Shown one piece after another: positions 11,700 to 25,000 of a stretch of DNA of 64,000 nucleotides (positions are counted from its first letter, which is position 1; every line of letters begins with the position of its first letter). Under the pieces are notes generated by a model. It had not been told where the DNA came from. It was given only the letters and a program-made list of their open reading frames with translations, and made no database searches. Source of the DNA: Arion vulgaris (lineage: Eukaryota > Mollusca > Gastropoda > Stylommatophora > Arionidae); assembly GCA_020796225.1 (NCBI GenBank), contig CM036753.1:69183865-69247864 (forward strand), in the 5' to 3' direction. A program made the position numbers and the translations under genes.

Positions 11700-11975
11700 G
11701 TAGACGAAAATAAAATATACTAGAACGAAATAAAATATACGTAGAGACAGAAAATAAAATATACGTAGAGACAGAAAATAAAATATACGTAGAGACAGAA
11801 AATAAAATATACGTAGAGACAGAAAATAAAATATACGTAGAGACAGAAAATAAAATATACGTAGAGACAGAAAATAAAATATACGTAGAGACAGAAAATA
11901 AAATATACGTAGAGACAGAAAATAAAATATACGTAGAGACAGAAAATAAAATATACGTAGAGACAAAACATAAAA
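11700..11975 (+). repeat. 24-bp tandem array
   Basis: About ten near-perfect copies of a 24-bp AT-rich unit containing TACGTAGAGACAGAAAATAA. Homogeneous here but decayed in the duplicated copy at 10310-10515. This implies expansion or homogenisation after the segmental duplication. The minus-strand frame (YFIFCLYV repeats) is an artefact of a period divisible by 3. Confidence 0.9.
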
Positions 11976-12439
11976 TGGTACTGATATCTTACAACAATAA
12001 AGCACAGTCATCTGCCATTGCAGTGGTCTTTATTTTCTAGGGATAATAATTTAACTATAAGAAATAATAAAGATAACATTGTCCTACTTATCTAATTTAA
12101 TTAGTTGCGAGGCAATATGTTACGAATACAACTATGTCCAAATAACAGGAGATATGCAGCAGTGAGTCGCCATAAGGTGAATTGAAAGCAACGGGAACAT
12201 GTTGGGACGGCCAAGCTGGACAGCGTGCCACTAAAATATAGAAAGAATGTATATCTGGCTTTGGGGGAATGTGTGACGACTGGATTTCCAACTGAGTAAG
12301 TAAATATTATCAGAAGGCCAAGAAGACACATATGAAGGCATTGAAAACAATGTAAAACCTTCAACTGATGAAACATAAAAGTTATGAAGAAAGTAGAGAA
12401 ATATTAAAAAAACATAAATCACTGCAAGCACCAGATTGT

Positions 12440-12860
12440 CGACGATTGTGAATTTGATAACGCTGTGCTAGTGACTCGGGGCTACTTACTTATTCCTCTC
12501 CGCTCCTTGTGGAGCATAGGGCCTCAGTGGTTGTTCGTCATTTTTCCGGTCTCTGACTTTTTCTTTATGGTCTCCCAGGATAGTTGAGCGCTCTTCAGTT
12601 CCTCAAGAAGACTTCGTCTCCAGGTTTGTTAATGGCCGGGGTCGAGGCTAGTTTGACCACGAATTCTTGATGTGATCACGGTATGCAGCTGGATTACATG
12701 AGGTTCTAATCGTTTAATTCTTTTTTTTCTCAATCATTTACGTAGAAATCTAAATTACAAGTACATCTGAAGTCGGAGTAAGGCTCGCTTGAATGGAGAG
12801 GGACACTTGTGATATGAAAGACAATACTTCACGAAAATTTACAACTTAACAAACCTCCGT
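12440..12860 (+). repeat. Dispersed repeat upstream of the oxidase gene
   Basis: Matches blocks of 2560-3010 (TTGTGGAGCATAGGGCC at about 12517, TATGGTCTCCCAGGATAG, and GTCGGAGTAAGGCTCGC near 12772). It ends about 20 bp before the start codon of the oxidase gene, so the gene's proximal 5' region is partly repeat-derived. Confidence 0.6.
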
Positions 12861-12881
12861 TAATTAACAGATACGCAACTA

Positions 12882-13032
12882 ATGGCCAAGTACTCTACAA
12901 GTGTAGCTATCATTGGTGCTGGAGTAGCAGGTGTTACTGCAGCAGCCTGGCTAACTAACAGTGGCGTGGATGACGTCCTAGTATTGGAAGCGCAGAACTA
13001 CGTTGGGGGTAGAGTTAAAGGGGAGGTGGTAG
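12882..13032 (+). CDS. Polyamine oxidase exon 1 (start, FAD loop)
   Basis: ATG at 12882 (context ACTAATGG) opens MAKYSTSVAIIGAGVAG, a beta strand and dinucleotide-binding loop right at the N-terminus as the family requires, so an upstream coding start is unlikely. Ends in phase 1 before GTATGT. An AG at 12869-12870 upstream could be an acceptor of a 5' UTR exon. Confidence 0.88.
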
Positions 13033-16000
13033 GTATGTACTACATTCTAAATTATAATTGATGTAGCCGTTGTCTTTTATTTAAAGATATATTTCTTCAT
13101 TGTCATCTGTTGCGTTATTTACTTTAAGAAGAATTGTCTCTTTTAGTTATGAATACTAACTGACACACAACGATTAAATCTATATATCTGGCTGTCTGGT
13201 CGTATGGCTGTCCGTCCTTCGGTCCTTCCGTACTGACTGCCTCACCCGTACGTACTACTGATCATCCGTGTCTGTCTTTCTATCTTATTTGCTTGTCTGC
13301 CTGTCTATATTAACTGTATATCTGTATAACTATCTATATCTGATTTTTAATTATTTTTTAATGTCTTTCGCTGCTTTTTTTTGCCGTTAGACGTAGCAGG
13401 TTTAACTGATGATCGGTTTCCGAGATAGTGTACGCTCGGTAGCTTGATATGTTGTGGTATTGAGGAGTTTTAAAATGTATGTAATTCCATCAAGCCATCT
13501 TTTTCTTGGTCTACCCTATCTCGATCTATTTCTGCAACTAATCTTATTCTCTGTTTGTTGGCTGCATTACTGGATGTCGATTTACCTTGCCTATCAATCT
13601 ACCTGTCTGAGTGCCTGCATATTTGTAACTTTGTACCTTCTCACTAGTCTCTTTGTTTTAACTGTATCTTTGTAACTTTGTTATAACATAGTTCTATCTG
13701 TGTTTTCCATTAGCTGTTGTACTAGTTTATATTCTTGAATTAAAATAAAAAATCTGAAAATATTTAGATGGCAAGATCATCGACATAGGAGCTCAATTTC
13801 TTCATGGATGGGAGGGAAATCCTGTTTACGAAATTGCACACAAACTTGGAAGAGTTGTTTTCCCCTGATGAAGATTACTTAAATGCACACTTACAAAACA
13901 CGCCAAAGGAATTTATCACATCCAATGGAGAGAAAGTAAGATTTGTCCTGTTGTGTGTATGTAATTAAGTATATTAGCTTTATGCTTCCTTGAGTGGTGA
14001 GAGAGAAAGATAAGATTTGTCCTGTTGTGTGTTATGTAATTCTAAGTATATTAGCTTTATGCTTCCTTGAGTGGTGGAGAGAGAAGTAAGATTGTCCTGT
14101 TGTGTATGTAATTAAGTATATTAGTTTATGCTTCCTTGAGTGGTGGAGAGAAAGTAAGATTTGTCCTGTTGTTGTATGTAATTAAGTATATTAGTTTTAT
14201 GCTTCCTTGAGTGGTGGAGAGAGAAAGTAAGATTTTGTCCTGTTGTATGTATGTAACCTATAGTATATTAGCTTTATGCTTCCTTGAGTGGTGAGAGAGA
14301 AAGGGAATGATTGAATGATTGATTGATAGGACCAGCATCACATCACTTCGGAGAGTAACCATGTGTGCTCCGATCTTTCTTTCACACAGAAAGATCTCAG
14401 CGGCAGTGCATGAGCTCCGTAGTACCGGCGAGGGTCCCCGACATAATTTAGAAGATCGTAACATTACTTTGTATTTATTTATTTTCTTCAATTTTAGTAA
14501 TGAAATGTGCCCAAGCAACAGCTTTCCCGCCTTTTCTTTTGGATTTTGAACTGTTAAGATTTCTTTTATTTGCTCAACATGAACACGGGACCTACGTTCT
14601 GCCTCGCTAGCACTACGGAGTTCGTGCACTTCGGCTGCGATCTACCTGTGTAAGAAAGAGATGGGAACACACATGGTTATTCACCGAAGTGCAATGATGA
14701 TGATTAAATCAATCAGTCAAATCGATTAAATAGTTTCCGTCTGCCCAGCGTGTTCGTAGCGCGTTGGACTACGGGTGACTATCCCTCTGTGTGTGCGGGT
14801 TCAATTCCGCGGGATGGCAGAAAAAGCCACAGATTCCACAGATTTACGGTGTTCGTGGCACCGAACCGAAGGGTCACAATGTCCATGGCACCGAGCCGAA
14901 GAGCTGAAAAGCTCAAGTGTCTTCGGAGGATGAAAGAGGAAATTGGTAGTGGGGAATGTAACAGAGGAGATCATAACATTTTCCTGATTCAAAAGTATAA
15001 TTCATAGATTAAGTCCCTTGACAAAGCAAGATATAAAACCGTAAATGGTATAGGTGCTGTAAAAACAAAGATTAAAGCTGTTCGAATCATGTGTTTGCTA
15101 ATTAGTATTTTTCGAAATATCAATGTTTTCTTCCGCCCATGTGTTGTGGGAGCAGCGACTAAAAACACTGCGACCTACAGAAGTATGTCATAAGAGGCGA
15201 CTGAGGTATAGTGGCCTAGGGAAGCTACCTTAGTAAATAAAAAGCATCGCAGAAATCGGATGTGCTGGCCTCCTTGTACGTGCATAAATGACACAACGTA
15301 CAATCGCTCTTAGGCTCAGATCACATACAAATCGCAAAGATTGGTTAACAAGTGGTCGATATGTAGCGTTCGAAAAAGAAGAAGAATTTTGTTCACTGTC
15401 TATTTATTAACCAGTAACAAAGACAACAAAGATGTCATAAACTCTGATTACGTTAACTTCATAGTAAGAGCAATGGCGTGTAAAGAAAACAGATGACAAA
15501 TCTGAACATTGCAATTAATCATTATTAGTTATATACATCTGACTCTGTTCCTATCATCTCTATGTTAAAGTATGGTAGTCATTAGATCAATATAATCAAT
15601 ACAAAGATCATCATCAAGTAGCTTGTCCTTTCTGGAACTTGGCTCACGTGAGAGCTCTCCTGAAAAACTCTCTCTTCTGGACAAGTTCATCGGCGTCAGC
15701 AGCAGTCATTCTCAGATCGCATGTGACCCATCGTTTTCTAGATCTTCCTCTAATTCTTCTTCTAGGCACCATTCCTTGAAAATTTCTTCCTACGCACTCA
15801 TGTCATTTGATATATATTTTCATGAAACTTGTATAAGAAAATAGTCTAAAGCCAAAGGATTGATTTCGTTGCCCGGTTTTACCTCATGTAGCTAGGTCTC
15901 TCTACGTCAAATTGACACGCCACCTGCCGCGAGCATTGCACAAAGCACGAACTCCGTACATCCGGCAACAATCCTAGGAGTTTCTGGAAAAAATGCGCCC

Positions 16001-19000
16001 GTAAACAGAACGGTACGGTCCGGATTCGAATCCACGACCTTTGGACCACAAGGCGAAGACTTAGCCACTTCTCCACAGAGATCCCCCATGAAAATTGTGT
16101 AACGTAAAGGAATGACGGACATCTCAAAACATTTTGAACTCCACGTGTATCACGCATGAAGTATAGTAAACAAGTGTAATAATCTCGAACTGACCTGAAC
16201 AAACTGTCAGACTAATAGTTCATGACATAGTCTATTTTAGGTTTCTAGAGGTTTTAAAAACGTATATTGGAGAAATAATACTACTAGAGTATGTGTATAA
16301 CGAAAATAAGTGAGTTTGGTGAATATATAGTACATACTTGGGCAGGTTCATGTTTTGAGCAAGGTAGGTTGAGCACGCTTTCTTGATGAATACCTTGACG
16401 ACCTTTGTCAAAATGACAGAAAGCACAACACCCCCATGTCTAACCTTGATCATATATGCTCCACCTGTGATAGGGGATTGTGCTCGATGATTGGACTTTA
16501 CAATCACCTCCGCACATATCAGAGATGTGCAGCAGCACACGTCTGAGGCTGTTGTCATCATCGCTTGCGATGGAAGATTATTATGATATTAACAAATTGT
16601 TACTCTAATCCATCAAATTTGCAGATTCCTTATGAACAAGTCAGTCATGTTCTACAGTTTCTATATGATGATCTTGAGCAGCGCTTACTTGAGCCTGTAG
16701 AAGACGACGGAACAAGCATTGGTGCATCATTTGAGAAGGTTTACAAGAACTTCATAGAGTCACATTCAGAAGATAACGTAGAACTTGCTGCTGCTTTGTT
16801 TAGGCAAGAATTTAACATGTTATCTTTTACTTTATTACTTAACGCAGTTTCAACAAAAACAAATAAAGTTGACAATTGATACAACAATAACAGTGTGTTG
16901 TTAATATAACAAACAAATAAACAAATGCAAACATTACTGAAAATATGCTTGCACCTGATATAGTATACTCATAATCATTAAATAGCTTGTCCTAAGCAGA
17001 ACTTTGCCACCCAAACAGTCCTCCGGAATTTCTCCCTCTCATAGGCCAGATGTCCCGCCTCTGCAGCCGTCATGTTCAAACCATCAGTTGCATCCCGATT
17101 CCATCTTCTCCGTTGTCCTCTTCTTCTCTTTACCGTTATGCCTCCTTCCATGATGGTCTTGTCCAGTCCTTCGTGTCTTTTCATATGTCCAAAATACCTC
17201 AATTTTCTCTTTCTTATTTGTAGAGAAATAAGACAGTTTGCTTTGATTTTGAGTTCTATCTGTTTAGATCTATTTGTTCTCTTCTCTGTCCATAATATAC
17301 GAAGGACTCTTCTGTAACACATATTCAAAAGCACATATATGTATCTTCACTGCCTTATTAAATGTTAATGCTCCACACCCATACGCTGCCACTGGGAATA
17401 TGTATGCTCTTGGTATTCTTATCTTTGTTTTCCTATCAGTTCCGTTCCAATAGTGATTTTAGTTGTTTAATTTTTGGTAAAGCCATGTTTGTTCTTCTTT
17501 TAATTTCCTACGTCCCATTTCCATCTGGTGTATAGTAAAATATGTAGTATATTTCTCTTTGTTTTGATTTAAATCCGTTACAAGGAACGCTGTAGCAGGA
17601 TAATGATAAAGAAATTCAATGACGAAAAATGACTGATCAGACTTCATTTGTCTAGTTAATTGCATATGCTTTACAGGACTTTGCGAATTAACCCCAGCTT
17701 TTTAACGCTGTTTGTGAGTTTTCTAGCCATTATTATTTTCTGTAGTTTGCCATTCTTTTCAGAACGGGTGGTGTCATCTTCCTTTTGTAAAAATCTACGC
17801 GAAACAATTTGCAGCCAAATTGTCCGCAGCGTGATTCGAATTCAGAACGCCGGGGTTAATTGACCGAGTCACTATCCCCTAAACCATATACTCTACCGAT
17901 AAACAAATACAATGACGATAAATGACAGATCAGACTTCATCTGTCTAAAGTACTCTACTGGGTCTATATATGATGGGTTGACTGCATTGCACAATGTTCT
18001 ATAGATCCGTCCCTCTTGGCAGAAATCGTAAACACCTTACATGAGGATGTTGTACAAAGCACGAACTCCGTAGATCCAGAAACAATTCTAGGAATCTCGA
18101 GGAAAATGCATATGTGAACCGAATGACGCTATTCGGATTCGAACCATTAACCTATAAAACGCAATGTACACTTCTTCGCCACATAAACCCCAAGGTTTCA
18201 TCTGTAATAGAAAAGTATACTAACATTTTTTAATGGATTTCCTCTGTGTCATTGTTCTCTTGCTTTCAGTGGACACTTGTAAACAAAAATGCACTTAGAC
18301 TTCAGATTTCATGTCTAAATGATAGCGTCTTGGTGCTTAATGTCAACATTAAAAGTTCAGCTTTCAGTGGGAGAAAAGTAATGCTGAATATTGACCAAAT
18401 GTTGACTAAATGTTGACTAAATATTGATCAAAGTTGACTAAATGTTGAATAAATGTTGGTATGATTTACAAATATGTCGTGAGCTCTGTTTTTGGTCTTT
18501 TTAAAAATACAGATGGCATGCAGCCTACCACAAGATTGACAATGCCGTTGCTGATCTACGTGATATTTCTGCATGGGGTGCTTCCAAATACATTGTCTTG
18601 AAGGGAGATCGCTTTACAGATATTATTGGAGGAATGACAGGGTTATTAAAAGTTGTACTTGACCTGGTTCCTAAGGCTATTATACGACTCAATACTCCTG
18701 TAAAGGAAATTGATTGGGTGAGTCTATTATAGTTATAGGTAGATTTTGAAGCGAAACGTTCAACTTACTATTTAGTTCACCCAAATTCTGTACCAAATTG
18801 GTGCTCACCTTTCATCCCCACAATGCCCCTGCTGTCCGTATCCTTCTCCGTGAGCTGCGGATCTTCCGGGAAGACCCAGCTTCCTCACGGATCTTTTCCT
18901 CTCCTCCCTGGTGGCCTTCCGGAGGAACAAGAACCTACGCGACCTTCTGGTCCGCAGTAGGCTCCGCCCCTCTGGGGACACGTGGGGACTGTCACGTGCT

Positions 19001-22000
19001 CTAGGTCCCGTTGCTACACCTGTCCTTACATCTTCCAGGCCACTACTATCTCCTTCCCTAACACTTCCTTTACTATCCGACAAAGCTTCACTTGTGTCTC
19101 CCGCAACCTTATTTATGCTATTCTCTGCAAGCGCTGTGGGATGGCATATATAGGTGAGACAGGCTTGCGCCTTGGTGACCGCTTCGCTCAGCACCTCCGG
19201 GACATCTCTAACAGTGCACCCACCCCGGTAGCTGTCCATTTCAATGGCCCCTGTCACCACGGCAGGACAGATGTCTCTATCACCGGTCTTGTGTCGTGCT
19301 CCTCCGATGACCGCAGCAGGTTATCATTGGAATGTCGGTTGATTGACCGTTTGGGTGTAGTGTCACCCAAAGGCATCAATGTACGACTTCAGCACGCGTA
19401 GTGTCTATGCCCACTGGTCCTTTTTCTTCTTATTTCATTCTCTCTATTTCATCTACCCCCCTCCACAAACCCATTGACTCACTACCATTTCCTCTTCTGT
19501 CTGTCCACTCTCCAGCCACCTCCCTGTTCTTATTCCTTTCACGCAGTATCACATGACACTATCATCCCTATTCATCGTCAGAATTCGGCTCACACTCTAG
19601 GGTGTCACTTTTGACACTTCTCTCCCCTCTGTTCCAGCCACACGACATTGGATTCTGCCTGTGTTCGTTCCCGGGACACACAGGATGCATATTAGCCAAG
19701 TAGGACTCGAGTCGTTCTTGGTGAACGGTGGTCGAGACATTCCTAGTTTAGTCACTGGGACCCGTTCTAGTGTCATGTTCTATCCCATTTTCTTACTTGC
19801 ATACTTATCTTCTGCACGTTATCGTCTGGTATACATATCTGTGGGACACTTACAGTGTCCCCCCCCCGGGAACATTGGAGTACATACCTGCCTTTGTTAT
19901 CGGAGTGTATGCAATCCATATTGGCCGAATAGGGCTCATGTTGTATGGGGTTGTACGTGTTTACACAGCAGTATGCTATGTCGGTCATTAACGCTATTAT
20001 CTGACGTTTCTTCCACCTACCTCTCCTGCTCTTCCCACGTGGGGTCTTTGTTCCCACCTGTACAAACAATATCTTACGTAACCTGCCACTGACCCTTTCC
20101 GATTGGCCAGCCAATTGGTAACCTAATAGTCTTCCTATTTCCTGTCCATTCTTTCATTCACGAGATGCTGACCACGCAGGTACGTATGCCAGTATCTTTT
20201 GATGCAGATCATTTGTTAGTGTCATGTTTTAGTTAATTTAGTTTTTCTGTTTTTTCTGTTCTTGATAAAGGTCTTAAGCACCGAAACGTTGAGTGTTGTT
20301 TTTTTCATATCTTATAATTAATTTTTCCTTCTTATGTAATACTGTATATACCAGTCTTTGCTCTATCGCGTGTTTGTATTAAACAATGTGAGAGAAACTA
20401 ACATTTGGAATGAGATGAACAAAGTAGCAACAAAATGTGTTAGTGGGTAGTAAAACAATGTGATGTAATAATGGATAGTTAATTAGTTAACATAAATATA
20501 CTTCACTGTGTTTCAGTAGATGGCGTAAGGAAATGTCAGAAAAAAAAAAAAGTACAAACATTTAATCATTTTTATTAACTATGAAGTCGGAGTAGGCCGC
20601 CTGTATGGTAGGGTGCACTGATAATAATTAAAGCAGGTCTTGACTCAAAAATTCTGTCAGAAACGCCAAACTAGGCGCTCTGACTACGCTTGAATTTACA
20701 GCTCGTTGAATCGCCTGTGTGGCACGGGAGCTATAAATGGGCAAAGCATAGTAACACTGCGACCTACAAGGCATGTCGTAAGAGGCAACTGAGGTAGAGG
20801 TCTTGTGAAGCTACCCTAGTACATAAAAAGCGTCGTAGAAATCGAATGTGCTGCCCTACATGTAGGTGCATAACTGGCACAATGTAGAGTCGCTCTTAGG
20901 CTTGGATCACATACAAATCACACAAAGCGTTGTTAATAAGTGGTCGATATGGGGCTTTTGAAGAAGAAGAAGAATAGCGGGTGAGTTCAGAATAAGAAAA
21001 AAATATCATTGTCTACACTTGGTGAAAATTTACCTTCAGAGTTTGTCTAGGCAGATGATACAGTTCTCCTTTCGAATAGTGTAAAGCAGCGTTTCCCAAA
21101 GTGGGCGGACCCGCCGCCCAGTGGGAGCTGAATCAGTCCTGGGGAGCGGAGGGGGTGGCGATAGTGGATTCAGAAACATTTGGTGGAGTATTTTTTGTTT
21201 TTTTGTCATTGAATAATCATTACAAATTTGAATTCTGCATTTTAATTCATCTTATGTCCGTCTTACACGATCCATTTTTCATCCATTTTCTATTTCATGT
21301 ATATAATCATTTGAAAATTGACTATGTATGACAGAAATATATATCAATTATCTATGACAAAGAGAAAATAGAGCATGTATATATGTGGGAGGGGGCCGTT
21401 GGCAAACTGTTATAATGAGGAGGGGCGTGGCGTTACAAAGTTTATGTCGTGCAAAGTGGGCGGTGAGCCGAAAAAGTTTGGGAATCTATGGTGTAAAGGG
21501 ACTAGGATTACGATTTTCTATTTAAATATACAGCAAAGAGCAAAAACTTTTTCCTGAATACAAAGAAGACTAAAATTATGTTCACTGACAAAGCTAAATA
21601 TTAATTTAAAATTACCATCAGTAATGGAGACATTGAAAACGTTACACATCTCGAATACTTTGGCTCCATAATTAATAACAACGAAGATTATACAAAAGAA
21701 GTGCCAAACATTGTCCCTGACTACGACACAAGAAAGAAAGATTACAACATGTGAAATGAGATGTCTACGAAAAGCTGTCAACGTTACAATGCGAGATAGA
21801 GTGAGAAACGAGAATATCATAAGCATCGTTACTACTATACCATGCATACAGTACATCGAGAAGCAAAGAATCAAGTGATCCGACCATCTAATGAGAATGG
21901 AACAAAATTTACTACCATCACGTGCCTACAATAATCGACACTCAGGGCGCAGAGCAGGAGGCAGGCCAAGAACACGATGGATAGATAACATCTCAGAGTC

Positions 22001-25000
22001 CCTACGAAAGCATGGACTGACAACGTCAAGCAAACACACCTGGCACAAGATAGAAAACTAACTCTCACCACGTCACTTCAAGGCAAATGTGGTTAAGATA
22101 AGATACAAAAGAAATAAGAAGGAGACTAGCCATCGCATTTCAGAAAGTGGTTAGTATGGAGAAACTATAGACAAACTATATCACACCTCAAACAAAGTAC
22201 TACAGAAAATGGTTAGAATGGAGAAACTATATCACACCTCAAACAAAGAAACAAAAGTAAAACATCTAAAGACGTACACTTTGACAATAAAGCAGTATGA
22301 ATCCATGACTATAACACAAGTATTAAAGAACGAAGTCGAATCTTTTCAAAACAAAGTACTACAGAAAAATGGTTAGAATGTTTTGGACAGAGGTGAACAA
22401 AATCTAGACATTTTTCAAGACCTGAACATCGATGAACATTGACCCATAAACAACATTATGTCTCAAAAATTCAAATAATCTGGTCCCATTAAATGTCAGT
22501 GTTTTGGAGAGAGTTGTAATACAGAACATAATTTCTCAGAGACAAGGCAACGGTCAACAAAAACGATGGCGGCAACTAAACATTAATAAAACCTTAAACA
22601 TAACATTGGAGGAGATGGGAAAACTTACAAGACTAGCCTTTACTTGCATTCTGAAAATCGTGGGTTCGAATCCAGACCCTCGCCGTTCTGTTCACGAGTG
22701 CATTTGTTTCTAGATTCCTTGGATTGTTGCCGGGACTACGGAGTTTGTGTTTTGTGCAATACTCTGGCAGGTGACGTGACACTTATGTGGAGAGGGAACG
22801 AGCTAAATGGGGTCAAATCCAGTGGTATGAAGTCAATCCTTCGGCTTTTTAAAATTTAAAATAGAGAAGAAGACTATTTAAGAAGGACTGATGAAAGTAC
22901 CGCGACGAACCGCAAAGGACATAATATAATATATATATATATATGTTAGATATATATATATATGAAATGAAAATCGTGGCATGTCCCAAAGGACGTAGCC
23001 ATCAACCACAATAAACGAGTCGTTGATTTTCTAGGCACCACTTATACGTTCAGTAGTTTGCCATTGCTTTCTGAACGGTGAGGTCTATTTTTACCTTTCG
23101 TAAAATCCCACGGAAACGAATTTGCTTCCAAACTTGCCCACCGTGGGGTTTGAACCAGGTAAGCTTAAATGTCTAGATGTGTATATTAGAGAGCGACAGA
23201 GAAAGAAAAAGAGAATCATGAAGGTGACAGTTCAGTGCCATTATTAAGATCTCCCTCTGATATAGTTACCTCTATTCTATACCCCAGAGTTCAGCACAGA
23301 AGCAGTCTCCAAACAGCAAAGTTCTTATAATCTGTGAGAATGGAGATGAGATAGAAGCTGATCATGTGATTGTTACAATAAGCAGTGGTTGCATGCAAGC
23401 AGTCCACAAACAGATGTTTCATCCGTCTCTGCCTATACAGTTTCAGACAGCTCTAGGGCATGTTGGGTTTGGTGGCATTGGAAAGGTATATTACTCCATG
23501 TTCAAATGTTGTTATTGTTGTTTGAGTGTTAGATTTATAATAATAATAATAATTCCTCACGTACCGTTATACGTTACACAGATACGGCAAACAATTTCAC
23601 CATACCGCTCTATCCTGGGCAACTCGCTCAATCTCCTCTATGGAACTGAGACCGATATTTCTTGCCTCTCTCAGCAAAGTTCGTTTCAGGGTCTCCTTAG
23701 GTCGTCCTATCTTTCTTGAACCCTCTGCATCCTGCTTCAATGCCTGCTTTGATATTCTTTGATCATTTCTTCTCAAGGTGTGTCCACATATCTCCATCTT
23801 CTCCTTCTTATAATAGTTATATAACAGTCATTGAGTGCTAGCTTTTCTGAACTGGTAAATAATTCACAGACAATGCTTAAACAAGGACATTGTACTTGAC
23901 ATCACATGAATTTAATATTCCTGTGCTTTCTTTCTTAATATTGTACAGCGGCAGCCTGCTGACCTAGAGTCAAGAGTATCAAACACTTTACGTAGCAATT
24001 AATCTCAGTTCTTCTCACACATAAAGTGTCTTCATTTCTGATTCTCAACCAGGTTTAATTACAGAGGTCTAGCTGCATACGATTTATTGCCGTCTTCTAC
24101 AGCTGTTTCTCAAATAAGATGGTTGAAATAAATATATGTACAAGTTTTGGAATGTAAATTTGATGTCGTATCTACTGTGTAAGTGCTTGGTAGTTGAGAC
24201 TTTCAGGTAACTTCAGCCAAAAGCAATTCAGAGCCTATGTGGACTCATAGTCCATTGACTCCTATTCGACTTTCAGGTAACTTCAGCCACAAGCAATTGA
24301 TAGCCTATGTGGACATAGTAAATTGACTCCGACTCGACTTTCAGGTAACTTCAGCCAAAAGCAATTGAGAGCCTATGTGGACTCATAGTCCATTGACTCC
24401 GATTCTATCCAGTTGTTTTGTTTAGTTTCAACATTCATGTGACGAGACCATTATTAGTGGTACGTTTATGGTTGTCGAGATCTGTAAAGAACTTGTCCTG
24501 AAATGACGCTAATGAAATTACAGTTGTAAGCTCTCGTACGTTGGTGCTGAAAATTCCATGGACAGCGAAGAAAACAAATGATGAAATTTTAAATCAGGCT
24601 GCACACAAAGAAGCCTTGTCCAAAGAATAAGAATCAGACAATCAAGGTTCTTCGGGCATATAATGCGAAGAGAAGGTTTAGAACATTTGGTGACTACAGG
24701 TAAAATTCAGGGAAGGAGAGATCGTGGAAGACGGAGGAAGAAGATGGATGGTCTGACATCGTGATTCGACAAAAGATCGACGTCAGAACTGATGATCTGC
24801 ACCAAGACGATAGAGTTGTGGAGAGACATGATCGCCTACGCCGGCAGGCATGGCACTTGATTGACGCTAGTCACCATTGTCAAAGACGTTTAGAAGTCAA
24901 TATATCTCTGCAAGGAGTTCAGTCTCATTTATGTTTGTTGTCATACACTCTCTGATAAAGCAACCAACAACAAAAAAAAAACTAAAAAAACTCGTTCTTG

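Larger units (their letters stand above)
9725..12240 (+). repeat. Tandem segmental duplication, two copies of about 1-1.3 kb
   Basis: Copy 1 starts near 9727 (CGATGGTGTTGGAGAGAAG) and copy 2 near 10926 (CGATGGTGTTGGAGAGAAGG). Both then carry AAAGTTGTTCATG, a family-B SINE, a 24-bp array region, and end with CAATATGTTACGAATACAAC (near 10625 and 12113) plus AAATAACAGGAGATA. Spacing and order are conserved, so this is one duplicated segment whose copies have since diverged. Confidence 0.8.

Noticed and set aside
16565..16624. Upstream part of the open frame over exon 3 as coding
   Set aside because: TTTGCAG at 16618-16624 is a clear acceptor and the phase-0 join from exon 2 gives NGEKIPYEQ. The upstream codons are intronic.
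18272..18380. Possible extra oxidase exon after TTGCTTTCAG (WTLVNKNALRLQISC)
   Set aside because: It has a fair acceptor, but the peptide does not fit the family, no donor keeps phase with exon 4, and exons 3 and 4 already join at the conserved Trp.
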